Shown piece after piece: positions 47,701 through 58,700 of a stretch of 64,000 nucleotides of DNA. Location: positions 464,086 through 528,085 of the forward strand of contig VSDK01000792.1 of NCBI GenBank assembly GCA_009767595.1, written 5' to 3'. Both the position numbers and the translations under genes were made by a program. The DNA comes from Symbiodinium kawagutii (taxonomy: Eukaryota; Sar; Dinophyceae; Suessiales; Symbiodiniaceae). The number at the start of each line of letters is the position of its first letter. The first letter of the stretch is position 1. Under the pieces are notes generated by a model that saw nothing but the letters and a program-made list of their open reading frames with translations, was not told where the DNA came from and ran no database searches.

Positions 47701-50700
47701 GATGACGAAGAAGAACAAGAGCAGGTGTTCCATGTCAAGACAATGAAGAAGAGGACAGTGTGGGAAGAGTGGGAATGTCAGGAGTGCGGGTTAACCCAAA
47801 GAAAGGAACAGAAGAAAATGAGGAAGTGTGGTTTCTGTGAGGTGGAAGATAAGAGAGAAGTCACTGAGGATGAGGATGAAGGTGAAGAGGAAGCAGGTTG
47901 GGGGGAGCTGAAGATCCAACAGCACTATGCAATGGCAAAACTCCTCTCGGAAGAGGTGGCCGTGATGGATGGCAGCCATGTGAGCCAGAAGAGCTGGGTG
48001 GAGAACGTGGCAGGGATCTATCAAGAGAAAGAAGAGTTGGAAAAGGAGATTGTGAGGGAACATCGAACTGATGAGGAGATCCTTCAGACCAGGATGGTTA
48101 GCGCTCAGGAGGTCCGAGAACGGTTTGAGGATTGGAGGGGACCTATCCAGAAGGAGCTGGATGTACTCCTGGAGAAGGCTATCAGACCGATCTCAATGGA
48201 AGAGCGGCAGAAACTGGTGGAAGAAGGAAGACCGTTGGAGCGAATCCCAACCAAGATGATCACCTTGTTGAAGCCGGGAGAAAACGGAGGCAGAAAGAAA
48301 GCTCGGATAGTAGCTTGCGGAAACTACGCGGCATCAGACAGCACGGACGCGGAGAAGGCGAGCTCAGGAGCAGATGCGCTACCGCTGAGACTGATGCTGA
48401 GGTTGGCAGCTCACAAGGAGTGGGAGGCGTCGTCACTTGACGTGAAAGGAGCATTCCTGTTGGCGCCGAGACGGAAGAGAAGCACTACCATATTGAGGCC
48501 ACCGAAGGTTCTGTATGATGCAGGAATGATACCGCCGGGGCAGGAGTGGTTGGTGCAAGGGGCAGTGTACGGTCTGGTGGAATCACCAGCAGACTGGAGT
48601 GCCTATCGGGATCAGGAGTTAGAGAGGGTGAGATGGATGTCGCAAGGCATGGAGTACCACCTGGAAGCCACCAAGGAGATGAACATATGGAAGATCCTGG
48701 ATGAGAAAGAGGACATCCAGGGCTACATGGCAACATATGTCGATGACATGCTGATGGTGGGAGACCGTCCAGTTCTGGAAGGCCTGATGGACAAGATCGG
48801 AACCATGTGGGAATGCTCAACGAAGGAGTTCGTGGACCCTATGATGAGATTCTGTGGTTGCGAGATTGAGAAGGTGGAGATGGACGGAAAGAAGGGGTAC
48901 AAGATGCACCAGACGTCCTATATCATGGAGATGGTCGGTAGACATCAGGTCAGTGAGGAATCGGACTGGCCGGCTCCGAAGTTGGAGGATCAGTCTCTGT
49001 GCGAAGACGCAAAGGTCGACAAGCAGAAGCTCAAAGAGGCACAGCAGTTGGCAGGGGAGCTCATCTGGGTGTCAACAAGGACAAGGGTGGATGTGGCCTA
49101 TGCTGTGGGAGCGATGTGCAGGAGGCTGCATAAAGATCCAGAAGGAGCATTGAAGATCGGCCGACACATCTTGAAGTACCTGAAGCGATACCCAGACAGA
49201 GGTTTGCTGTACTCGAAATGTGAGCAGAAGGACTTCGAGGAGGACCAAGGAGTGGTGGGCACCCTGGACACCGTGGAGATTTTCGCAGATGTGAGCTTTG
49301 CGCCTGAAGGAGAAGGCCACCGATCTGTGCAAGGTGTTGTCTTAAAGGTAGGAGGCAACATCGTGCAATGGCTCACGTCCAAACAGCCATTTATCACGAT
49401 CTCGACTGCGGAGGGTGAGCTGGTTTCCTATCAGGAAGCCCAGATTATGGGCGATGGCATCATGGAGCTCCTGAAGGCACTGGGCCGCGACCCCGAAGCA
49501 ATCCTCTATGGGGATAATCGGGCAGCCATCAGCTTGGCCACCTTGGAAGCCGGAAATTGGCGAACGCGCCACCTACGCCTTCGTGCATCGAAGTTGCGGG
49601 AAGTGTTGAGTTCTCGGAACGAGGACAAAACCAAGTGGAGGATTTTCCATCTGCCAGGTGAACGATTAGTGGCAGACGGGCTCACAAAAACCCTGGCGGG
49701 TCAAGCGTTCCTGGCCTTCGTGCAGCGCCTGGAGATGCATGGAAATCATCGACATCCGGCAGCGGCGAGCGTTGGCATCCGGAGTTTGGCCAAGGAGGTG
49801 AGCAGACAGGTGGGAAATGTCACCCAGGAGGAGGTCTACAAGATGATCGCAGTGGCAGCAGCAGCATTGCTCCTCGGAGGAGAGGTCGTCACTGGAGCAT
49901 TGCTGGTTGCGCTGGTCGTGAAGTGGTTGAATGGAGGGAAACAAGACCACAAGAGCCATGAGCAAGACCAAGACCCCAACAAGACACCTACAAAAAGAGG
50001 TGGGAAAGGTGCATGTAATGCGGCTGAAGGGGCACAGCCACCCAATTGTAACCCGAAGGATGGAGTGGCACATCCAACGTTTGGGGAAGTTACGGGAGAT
50101 CATGGGGCCTGGGTAGATCAGATGTCCAGCGGTTTGCGAACCAATGGATCGGAGCGCGACACCCGCCGCAGCCATGGAACCTCGGGATGCAAGATGCGAG
50201 CACTTCGAGCAGAAGTACAAGATCGCACATCACCGTGGAATTGGGAGGAGTTTCAAGGAGAACCAGGCGGGAAAGACAAGTGGGACATCACCTACTTGGC
50301 AGAAGGATGGCTTATCCGTGTTCACGGAGAGCCAAGGATGAACCAGTTTCACCCGGTTCATGGTAGCACTCCGATGGATGTGGATGGCCTGGAGATCGAG
50401 CGCTACACCAAGAAGAAGTTCTTCAGCGGCTTGTCGGAGTTGGTCACAGACCGCTGGACGGATGCTCGTCCGATGCTGAAAGGACAACCGTTGTGGAAGG
50501 GCTACACGTTCTTCAGGCTCAAGCCAGGTTGGGGTCCGGATGGGATCAGGGCTTCAGCAGGGAGGTCGTCGACGGCATCGGGCTCGGCAGGAGGAAAGGG
50601 CACTACATCAGGGAAATCGCCTATGACATCGGGCACAAGCACTGCGAAAGGAATGACATCAAGGACTCAGGAGCGAACTGAGGGAGGAAAAGGAAAGTCG

Positions 50701-52089
50701 CAGAGCTATGTTGCAGCGCAGGCGGAAGAACAACCGTGGCGTGCGAGAAGCGTGCGGACTGGAAGCGAGGTGCTGAATCTGGAACCAGTGCCTAGAGATG
50801 GGTACAGGCGTCCAGGTGATGGTCCGATGCAGCGAGCAAGGGCGGCTCTCGATCCACCTCAGCGAGCTGGTGAAGAGGAGGATGAGTTCGAAGTGGTGGA
50901 ACCGAGGCCGGCATTGAGAGCGATGAGAATGCCACCATCAGGAGGTGGTGATAGAGATCGAGAAGAGGATAAGGGATCTGACAAAGGAAAGAAAGGAGAT
51001 GGAAAAAGAGATCGACCAGGTCCATACCATAGCAAAGGGAAGCAGGAAGAGAGGGACTACTTCCGGGACTACTACAAGGGCAAGAACAAGGCTGAGGGAG
51101 GTTTGCCACCCCCACCACCAGTACCACCAATACCACCACGTCCAACGGGATACAATGTGGCTGCCGGTGGCGAATGGGTCAGAGGGTGGAGGAATACTTG
51201 GACAGTCCGTAGCAGAGAGGTTCCTGCCACGGGATTGTCACATGTTGGAAGACCTACTTTAGCAACGGTTCCGGAGGAGACCAACCCTGGTGGACAAGCA
51301 TCATCTTCGTCGGGGGCAACGCCGAGGCCATGGGCGGGACCGCGTGTTGTGGGACCCGCCGGACCAAACACAAAGGTTGGTGGAGGTGATGCAGGCCGAA
51401 GGTTCTATGGAGAGCCGGACTATGAGGGCATGAGTGGAGAAGAAATCCTCCGAAGGGTGAATCAGTCTATGCAGGCTGACCTGGAGAATGAGCTGGAGGA
51501 GGCTCGGACACGTGAGTCCGGAGAAGAAGTGCCTCGGGAATGGGCGTTCGGCAGATGGGTGTCGCATCGCCATCCGGCACACAGTCAGTGGAGACCACCA
51601 GCTGGTGGTGGAAGGACTGTACAAGTTGTTGAGGACAACAACAGCGACTGTGCCTCTGAGGACTTTGCAGACCTCCTGGCGACCCCAGACGAAGAGCTGG
51701 GCTACGAAGAGGAAGAGGAGGAGGCACATGGAGCTCCAGATGGTGGACCAGATGATGATGAGGATCATCGAGGCCGAGATCCACCTGGAGAAGATGACCG
51801 CAGGGATCCTGGTGGACCAGAAGGCAGGGATCACGGAGACCGAGGACTACATGGAGAGGGAACCCGTAGCGATCGACGGGAGAGAAGTAAGTCCCGTGAC
51901 GATGCTGGAAGAGATGCACCTGGGTCAAGTACCACAGCGGCAAGTGGAAGCGCGCCCAACACCACCGTGGAGAATGAGGAGGTGATTCCCACTGCGGAGA
52001 ATGCGGAGGCGCGAGGATTGAGCAGAGGATGGATTAGGACTCAAAGCGGCTACCACGAAGTATGGTTTCATCCGCAACCTGAAGGATGA
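44701..52089 (+). CDS. pol polyprotein (2462 codons)
   Basis: Starts at an ATG inside the end of gag, in the -1 frame; no classic slippery heptamer is seen in the 34-base overlap, so reinitiation or frameshifting upstream are both possible. Order: aspartic protease motif LLDGGATH (D82, with Gly where Ser or Thr is usual); a methyltransferase-like region (about 250-500); HHCC (H529-X4-H534-X6-C541-X2-C544); integrase D568, D724, E760 with exactly 35 residues between the last two but 155 between the first two; an acidic linker; a zinc ribbon C1026-X2-C-X13-C-X2-C1046; reverse transcriptase with LDVKGAF (D1247) and YVDDM (1346-1350); RNase H D1530, E1571, D1605, D1659 (VADGLTK). A tail of about 790 residues follows, with one hydrophobic segment (1715-1743) and long disordered Gly/Glu/Arg/Pro stretches. 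All catalytic residues of IN, RT and RNase H are intact. Confidence 0.95.
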   Translation: MEKETESSPQVEKASTYREDVKKQDAQGSTGNAELVTEVTNLLKSLQVGGANLKAMYKEESCEVRELGVCKVQRKNEETLLDGGATHCMRQRRSAEEWCQAEEVEVSWASGKTRMRQCKQTGTLLVEHEVQAIIPVSKLTQVGYAVHWDRKKCRVEGPEGEVPVRLQQGCPVVDNAIGEKLMEEIENYEMKKWRIRTLKIEETTEDEERLKECWDMFPEVPLSIAEAIPGRKDYDPVKLPWNRRKRRQVDQAKVVVLHVYAGKKDEVWKAIEQMPGVSLLEEELSQGGDMRCEHVMGYLQELAEKGRIDVLLAGPPCRTVSLCRFRYGADGGPRPLRARQGEMRFGLPGLTRKEQDLAEGDAVLWLKAVYLQRIGKKNNPTMESMFEQPEDPERYIEGGERLHQGTGFPTFLSWPETQEMIAASGLERIGCDQGRLGHETRKPTALITDMPEVLELKDERGKGTREGWPEGLEQRLERSRRLAAWAPGLKWIIVRAVERKLGQKTRGEDLVMKAVRSTPKKEAEMWRRHFAAGHLPYRKDCAICAEAMGRDRCRRRVSHPEVFCLSLDIGGPYTEAVDQDGVMVKYFLAATLTIPVKRGEALVAGIDKLKGGPKEDEDARTVDQMMEKAMEEYRAAKEDEPWDQILEEEPEDQGGQEPAVEAKHQVRKDQDGAFIEELRDWQVCNLTLATPLENRRASTVVQATAKLYARFRSLHLPVLRVHSDRAREFTSKEFGQWARARDIHQTFSEGDAPQGNARVERELGFIKALTRAQLVAAGEGRKLWPHALRHAAELRLRHQLRQVGVETPALIPFGTVGYAKRKWWQKDNGDDLRAVPLLPPKVKVKIFGPAGDMSLTSRAYNVRLYDGSWMRSTAIAIPRPRSSEGYDAVAQETTQTNDLEDALPAAVEAPGEERALHEEAEGEEQGREPQPEAEQEDGEEALFEEPLEVEIHNLVPHSVIQVPTRHDLPQHRVRGKQAGRAARCIVNAARGESDEDEVNGDDEEEQEQVFHVKTMKKRTVWEEWECQECGLTQRKEQKKMRKCGFCEVEDKREVTEDEDEGEEEAGWGELKIQQHYAMAKLLSEEVAVMDGSHVSQKSWVENVAGIYQEKEELEKEIVREHRTDEEILQTRMVSAQEVRERFEDWRGPIQKELDVLLEKAIRPISMEERQKLVEEGRPLERIPTKMITLLKPGENGGRKKARIVACGNYAASDSTDAEKASSGADALPLRLMLRLAAHKEWEASSLDVKGAFLLAPRRKRSTTILRPPKVLYDAGMIPPGQEWLVQGAVYGLVESPADWSAYRDQELERVRWMSQGMEYHLEATKEMNIWKILDEKEDIQGYMATYVDDMLMVGDRPVLEGLMDKIGTMWECSTKEFVDPMMRFCGCEIEKVEMDGKKGYKMHQTSYIMEMVGRHQVSEESDWPAPKLEDQSLCEDAKVDKQKLKEAQQLAGELIWVSTRTRVDVAYAVGAMCRRLHKDPEGALKIGRHILKYLKRYPDRGLLYSKCEQKDFEEDQGVVGTLDTVEIFADVSFAPEGEGHRSVQGVVLKVGGNIVQWLTSKQPFITISTAEGELVSYQEAQIMGDGIMELLKALGRDPEAILYGDNRAAISLATLEAGNWRTRHLRLRASKLREVLSSRNEDKTKWRIFHLPGERLVADGLTKTLAGQAFLAFVQRLEMHGNHRHPAAASVGIRSLAKEVSRQVGNVTQEEVYKMIAVAAAALLLGGEVVTGALLVALVVKWLNGGKQDHKSHEQDQDPNKTPTKRGGKGACNAAEGAQPPNCNPKDGVAHPTFGEVTGDHGAWVDQMSSGLRTNGSERDTRRSHGTSGCKMRALRAEVQDRTSPWNWEEFQGEPGGKDKWDITYLAEGWLIRVHGEPRMNQFHPVHGSTPMDVDGLEIERYTKKKFFSGLSELVTDRWTDARPMLKGQPLWKGYTFFRLKPGWGPDGIRASAGRSSTASGSAGGKGTTSGKSPMTSGTSTAKGMTSRTQERTEGGKGKSQSYVAAQAEEQPWRARSVRTGSEVLNLEPVPRDGYRRPGDGPMQRARAALDPPQRAGEEEDEFEVVEPRPALRAMRMPPSGGGDRDREEDKGSDKGKKGDGKRDRPGPYHSKGKQEERDYFRDYYKGKNKAEGGLPPPPPVPPIPPRPTGYNVAAGGEWVRGWRNTWTVRSREVPATGLSHVGRPTLATVPEETNPGGQASSSSGATPRPWAGPRVVGPAGPNTKVGGGDAGRRFYGEPDYEGMSGEEILRRVNQSMQADLENELEEARTRESGEEVPREWAFGRWVSHRHPAHSQWRPPAGGGRTVQVVEDNNSDCASEDFADLLATPDEELGYEEEEEEAHGAPDGGPDDDEDHRGRDPPGEDDRRDPGGPEGRDHGDRGLHGEGTRSDRRERSKSRDDAGRDAPGSSTTAASGSAPNTTVENEEVIPTAENAEARGLSRGWIRTQSGYHEVWFHPQPEG
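45450..46200 (+). other. Methyltransferase-like domain within pol
   Basis: Between protease and integrase: VVVLHVYAG (from 45460) resembles the S-adenosylmethionine-binding strand-loop (motif I) of C5-cytosine methyltransferases; LLAGPPCRTVS (45631 on) resembles their PPC catalytic loop (motif IV); FEQPEDP (45856) sits where the ENV motif VI would be. Retrotransposon-borne cytosine methyltransferases have been reported from Symbiodinium, as I recall. I see no convincing motifs VIII to X, so a degenerate or non-catalytic Rossmann domain is equally possible. Confidence 0.5.
49750..52089 (+). other. Long C-terminal extension of pol with hydrophobic segment
   Basis: After the RNase H motif VADGLTK the frame continues for about 790 codons. 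Residues 1715-1743 (49843-49929) are a run of 29 with only one acidic residue until KWL, like one membrane-spanning helix. A folded-looking patch follows near 50230-50520 (contains WDITYLAEGWLIRVHG and KGYTFFRLKPG), then charged disordered sequence. Ordinary copia elements end soon after RNase H. The tail could be an env-like or accessory product, but no signal or cleavage site is recognisable. Confidence 0.6.
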
Positions 52090-52151
52090 GAAGGCCTTGA
52101 GCACGGGGCGAGAAGTGTACCATAGTTTTCTCACAGATCTGTGCAAAGCAC

Positions 52152-52161
52152 AGAGGGGGAG
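52152..52161 (+). promoter_or_regulatory. Polypurine tract
   Basis: AGAGGGGGAG ends exactly at the 3' LTR, the position for plus-strand priming. Confidence 0.9.
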
Positions 52162-52264
52162 TGTGAGGACACAACCATGACATGGCCACAAATCGAGAAC
52201 TGTACCACCTCGGAGGCCTTTTGTGTTCAAGTGGAAAACAGCCGCGTGGGCCGCTCCGCTCGTA
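52162..52264 (+). repeat. 3' LTR (103 bp)
   Basis: Begins TGTGAGGACACAACC and ends GCTCCGCTCGTA. The three differences from the 5' LTR are at its positions 3, 40 and 53. Confidence 0.95.
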
Positions 52265-52269
52265 CTAAT
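52265..52269. repeat. Copia target-site duplication, right
   Basis: CTAAT, matching 42109-42113. Confidence 0.9.
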
Positions 52270-52314
52270 GATATATCTAAGTAGTGATATACTCAATATG
52301 TTCTAACATATTCA

Positions 52315-52326
52315 GTGAACTAACGT
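52315..52326. repeat. Right copy of the outer 12-bp direct repeat
   Basis: GTGAACTAACGT, matching 39036-39047. The bases between the copia element and here (GATATATC to TATGTTCTAAC) can pair with TTAGAACA at 39380, so the original site was itself a short hairpin. Confidence 0.4.
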
Positions 52327-52729
52327 GGTATATCACTCTTGTTCCCGGTACCAGTCCATGCCTTTGGTTGCTACTGATACCCCTATTGTTCTATCACACA
52401 CTACACTTGATCACGCTGGTCTGGGCCATGCTGACCCAAGTGAGGTGCTTTTACTCCACCTGGTGATGATAGAAGTACACTTTGTTGATGTAAAGGAAAA
52501 TAAAGTTATGATAGAAACAACAAGCAAGTTGATTACCAACACCAATCGATGGTTATCATACTGCTTTCGGGCATCATACTGTTTTCGATGACTAGCAAGT
52601 TCATTTGATGCGGACGTGATTATAATCAAAACAGCATCGATGTTGGTGATCATCCTCCAAATATGAACCAGCAACAACCAGTTCCTCAACTACCATATAA
52701 CCAGAGTCAAGTTGACACTGCTAGGGCAC

Positions 52730-55700
52730 TATGGCTGAGCGTGGCCAGCACGTCATCGCAAACTTGTCAAACAGCTTGGCTCTGGTTGTCAGCATCTGCA
52801 AAAGCTTGTGGCTCGTCACCATTACATACGGCTAGGAATGGTTCCGTTCTGCTCCCCGCCGTGAGTAGCTATACAAATGGAACCAGTTGAGTTTTCTGAA
52901 CTTTCCCAGATTTTTGGACCACCCGAAAGTGCTCCAGCCTCCTCCATCGATTGATACATCGTGGAGACTCCTCGCCGTGAGCATCATTGCCTACTTGAAT
53001 CCTCAACCCCCAGTCAGTAACTGATGAACACAACCACTTCTTTGGGTCCTCTGAAAATGATATAAACGAACTGATGGTAAACACTCAACTTAACAAATAG
53101 ATACTTGGGAAACACGAGGTCCTAGGCACCAAACCTGATGTAGCCTCCTGTTTGGAGCAATCCAAACATAATATCACCAATCAAGTAGTGCTCCCCACCT
53201 TAACCTGTTTGGAAGCACCTATAAAAGATTCCCCACTTTGGTTATTTGAAACTTATAAACGATGAGTAGTTCTTCTCCACTCAAAAAAAAAGCACCTGGT
53301 TTGAGTTCAGAGCCATCACCATCACCTTAGGCCATGCGAAAAACTCCTGTTGATGGAGGAGTCCAGCCACCGTTCCAACGTGGTGCACCCCGTGGAATTT
53401 GCTGGTTTGACCCACCGTTACAAGCTAAGCAGAACTGCTGGCCCAGATTCATCAATCGACCTCACCATGTCCTGCTCTACAAAAAAATGATCAATTGCAC
53501 TTCCAACACTAGTATTGGCTCATCAATGACCACTATTGGTGTTACCAATTGCCATTGTATCATATCTACAAGTCTCATGCTTGCGCCAACTGAAAATCGC
53601 AGTCACTGCATCTCTAGATGCTGGTAGCACCTGTTGCCACAGGTGATCACCAGCTATTGACAATACCACGTGACTTTTATAAACATCGCAAAAACAACCA
53701 GTTGCCCTCATGAAAAATCATGAATACATCATTCACAAATCACAGATGGTTGAAACTGATAATTCCCGATGGTTAGTCATGTTTAATCATCATTAGTAAC
53801 AAGGCATTATTCACTATCATTAAATCTGGTTAGCTGGTTAACCATCATGAATCATCATCTTCAACAATTCCTGAACCAGTATCCATCATGGTTTTTCATT
53901 GTGATTCATGGTACCCGCAGTCCTCTCCGCAAGAGCCGCACCCGTGCACCTGTGCTGTTGTTGGGGCTTGCTGGGGGCTGTGGACAACAACCAATGAACA
54001 ATGGTGTAAGCCAGTTGAACAATGGTGTAAGCCAGTTGAACAATGGTGTAAGCCAGTTGGAATAGCATAGTTAGAATATCAACCCACTATGAAATAACAC
54101 ATTTGTGTCATTCATGGCAAAGTTGCTTAGTCATAGTTGTTGAACATTAAGATCCAGCAAGCGAGGATACCCTGGTTGGCCATGGCATCAACTGTTAGAT
54201 ATGTTTGCAAAGCTGAAAGGAGGCATTGCCTCATCAATCCATCTGTTGCTTCGATTCCAAACGATGTTGAAAATGTCTGTTAAACCACTTGAAGGCGTAA
54301 TTGGAACCGGCTATGCTACCAACGTCGGGTAACAATGATTCCGCCCGGTTTGTTGGCCAAATGATGTTCCAACTCGTTGACATACATGTCTATAATATTC
54401 CCAAAATACAAATAATCATATTATCAAATACAAAATGATTCTAGCAGAATCTCAACACTTGGTGTATAAATGATTATCCTCCAATACTCAATGATTATAA
54501 CAGGATGTTAAACATACATAGCAGATGATATTCTGCAGAATCTCAACGATTCCTTGAAGCACCTGGCATGTTAATCGTAGGTTGTTCCAACCATTTTTGG
54601 CGCCTCTGCAGCAGCGATGTCTGCTGAGGGCAACGGCCCTGCGCACGCAGAACTACCGTGGGATCATTGGGAACCAACCGGCCAAGAAACAGGTGTGATA
54701 AATCCACAGGTGATATGGTGGTGATCAACGTGGATTGCCATTTATTTGCATATAAATGTTTAAGTATAGAGAACATAATCGAAGGAAGTTTAGAAGTCTA
54801 AATTCCGACAATATGGACAACTCAGCTAGGATAGATCGCCTATGCAGACGTGAGAAAGAAGAGATGTGAGAAAGATGAGAGTGCGAGTGCGCCAAAATGT
54901 TAGGAAAGTCGCGAAATGCTGTGTTTTGCAAGGTTTTGTGCATCATGAGGGTCCAGAAGGGTGCCTCGCTAAAGCGGCGGGTGCGGACCACTGTGGCGGA
55001 AGGTGTGTGCAAAAATCGTTAAAAAACCTAGGCGCGAAGCACATTTGGAAGTCAAAATCGTAAAAACATGTCAGCCTCGGAGCACTTTTGGAAGTTGCAA
55101 CTTGCAAAATCGTTAAAAAACCTAGGCGCGAAGCACATTTGGAAGTCAAAATCGTAAAAACATGTCAGGTCCGGACTCGGAGCACTTTTGGAGGATTCCA
55201 CGTTCAAAATCGTTTAAAAACCTAGGCGCGAAGCACATTTGGAAGTCAAAATCGTAAAAACACTACATGCTCGGAGCACTTTTGATGACTCATGATTCTC
55301 AAAACTGGCACGCTGCCTGCGCGCGAAGCAAATTTTTAAGATAAAATCTTGTACCAAAAAAAAACTGCATTTTTACTAGCGTTTCGGGCCACTTTTCGGA
55401 GATGTCATATGATCATGAAAATTGGCACGCCGCCTGCGCGCGAAGCACATTCTCACGTCCGAAGTCGCAAAAACTCGTGGTTTTTAACAAGTTTTGAAAG
55501 TTGCATGTCCGAAAAAGTGCACGCGGCCAGGGCGAGAAGCACATTTTGAAGCAAATGTGTCAAAACACAGCACGTTTTGACACTTTCGGAACACAGGAGA
55601 CAAAAGTCGGAAAACACTTGCGTTTCGCGTCACTTTTCGTGATTTATGTGGCCAAAATGTGCACAACGCTTGCGCGCCAAGCACATTTGCAGGTCAAAAG

Positions 55701-58700
55701 TAGCAAAACACTTGATGATCGGAACACCTTTGCAAGGTCCAATTATCAAACGTGGCCAAACACCTAGATGCAAAAGATTTCATGATCCAAGCACATTTGG
55801 AAGGTAAATGTCTGGATAGACGAAGTGTTGGTTAGACAAAGAGGTAGCCAGATAGATCGACAAGTAGATAGTCAGATCCATGCCTGGCTAGATGGATAGA
55901 CAGAGACATAGATGCATCGATAGATAGATAGATAGATAGATAGCTAGATAGATAGATAGATAATTGGATGGCCAGATTCAGATAGCTAGATGGGTCGATA
56001 GATAGACAGATAGGTAGACGAAACGAGAGTCAGATAGAAAAGTAGATGGATAGTCAGGTGGATAGACAGAAAGATAGACAGATGGACACATAGATGATCA
56101 GACAAATAATTCGGTAGATAGATAGACAAATAGATAGATAGGCAGATAGATAAATAGATAGATGGACAGGTCGATAGATAGATACATAGACAGAAAGATG
56201 ACGAGATAGATAGTGAGGTAGATAGAAAGACAAGTACATAGGCAGATAGATAAACGAATAGATCATCAGATAGATAGATAGATAGATAGACAGTCAGACA
56301 GACAGAAAGAAAACTGATCCACTGATAGAAAGATAGCTAGACAAATAGGCTGCCAGTCAAGTGGCCAGATCGATGCTCACATTGTCGCAACCACAACTGC
56401 ACACTCCTATAGTGCTCCTATCTTGGAAACTTCCGCCACCGCCTTGTGCGGTACTACTGGTATATTTACATACGTATCTATAACATATGTATATATATAT
56501 ACATGCATAAACAACCAACCAAAATATGACGGGTGATGAATATGATGATCTACACAGTCACTATGTGTTATTTTTCTACTTGTTCAACTGACTAGGAAGT
56601 GGCTGCATAACTTCACCAAAGGTGACGCTCTCATCAGCAGCGGCTGAAGGGCAGCCTTTCAGCCACCGTCAATCGATTGGTCCCGGTGTCCCCCGGCCCA
56701 GGAGTGGACAAACACCGATGAGCTTGGACAACAGGATCGCATGACTAGGAGCAATACCAGCTGACATTGTTATAGTGCCAGTGTAACGTTATAATTGAGC
56801 AAAAATGCCAGTTTTTTTTTACATAATGTTACAACTGAGCAAAAATGTCCGCATAATGCCAATTTCATTGTAACATTAAAACATTATGAGCAATGCAGCA
56901 ATGCCATCATAATGCTGCAATGCTACGGACTGACCATCAATGAAGGAATGAGCTTCTGATCTGAGGATTCTGAGGATTGTCAACGATAAACATTATTTCT
57001 GCATGTCATTCATAGTGAAAGCACGGTGATACCAGTTCTTTAAGCAGCAACAACCAAGAAAGACTGGAAAGGACAAGAATATTCCAACAAGAACCAGCCA
57101 GAAAGAGAGAGGCCATAGCGGCTATACCTAACAATGTGACATTTTCAAAAACAAATGCCAAGACTTTAGAGATCTTTAGAGCTATGATATAGCCATGCCA
57201 TGTATAGAACGAGCGCAAGCAACACAAGGGCAACAACCAACGATCGAATCTGGATGCAACATTGGGAATTCTTCAAGGCCGGAGTTCGTTCGCGGCGTTT
57301 TCACAGTCAATCTTGGAATGATACGGCTTCCCACGTGCTTCCCCCTATCGATGGACCCCTCAGCTGCAGACTGTTGAGCCAGCTGAAAATCAGCAGGCCC
57401 ACTCAGTTAAGAATGTTTCACGACGGTGAATACTAACAGGGAATCTTGGTTAAGAATGGTTGATAGCAGAATTGTCTTTGAGTTGATCATGGTTGATCAT
57501 GATTGATGCGATTCAATGCTGATGGTGATAAATGATGGTTCATGATCAATCGAATGATGATTCATGATCTTGGTGGCTTATAGATCCCTAGCTAAAAATA
57601 TATCTTTAGTGGTTATATGGTAAATCAATCATATAAGCCATCCAGTGATGCTTGATGACTTTTTCAAAACCAGCGACAACAAAACCGTTGCCTCCGCACA
57701 TCGCATCTTGCAGCGTTTTGCACATGTCCTCGGCCCAGGGACACGACGTGAATGGCATGCTGGATCACAACCAACAATCATGTGGACATACCAACATATA
57801 CAGGGCTTCCAACAGACAAAGGAGATCGCAGCAAAGAATGATTAATCAGCGCAAAGAATGATGGGCAAATGCCATCAATGAATTGGTGACAATTTCAACT
57901 ATGAGATGATCCCCAACAAACCAACGTACCACTATGAACCCGCTGATCAACCAGGGGGTCAACTGGAAACTGCTCAAGAAAATACCAGAAGTGGTGATTG
58001 GTACCATCGATCTATTGATTCAGTATTGACTTATCGTCTATGGGTTTATTTATTAATTGTTCATTTAGTCAAGGGTTCCCCCTCCATGATATAACTAACT
58101 TAATTTCTCTGTTTTGACAAATTCAGGTAGCACCACCACATGGTGGGAAATCACCTTAGGCTGCGAACTTCACCGAGCCCATCCAGTAGTTCAAAGGGCA
58201 AAATCACTGACCAAGTCCATAGTATACCAATCAATAGCTGTCAAGCTTGTTGGATGACCGTTTACAGTTGATCCTGGAATCCTGGATAGCAACAACTAAT
58301 GCTATAGTTAATCGCTGGTATTTAAATCATTTTTGATCCAGCTGCCTTAATTTGCTAATGCACCGAGAAATCACTGACCCAAAGCAAATCGACAAATCAT
58401 TTGGAACTGGGATCTCAAGCCAAAACATGTGCCTTCATGGCAGTGCACACATGGATGGATGTGCATTCATGTATCATGTCAGAGCTGTTTAATTTCCCTA
58501 CTACAAAGATCATGTTGGGCATACTTCAAGATGATTGATGATGGATAGTAAGTTCAGAATTAACAAATATCATTGATCGTGATCATCGTAATCATCACCT
58601 ACCATGTTTCTGCATACCCGCGATCAAAGCAGGGATCATCCTCATGTTGGTAGGTGACGATGCCGGAGCTATGGCTACACCGTTACTGGCTGGTCAGTGG

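Larger units (their letters stand above)
42114..52264 (+). mobile_element. Ty1/copia-type LTR retrotransposon, about 10.15 kb
   Basis: Bounded by 103-bp LTRs and a CTAAT duplication (42109-42113 and 52265-52269). Order: LTR, primer site, gag, pol (protease, methyltransferase-like region, integrase, reverse transcriptase, RNase H, long tail), purine tract, LTR. Integrase before reverse transcriptase is the copia arrangement. The LTRs differ at 3 of 103 positions, so the insertion is fairly recent. pol is fully open over 2462 codons; gag has one apparent frame change near its 5' repeat. It sits antisense to the host gene in a 13.8-kb intron, at the edge of the LINE-like copy. Confidence 0.96.
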
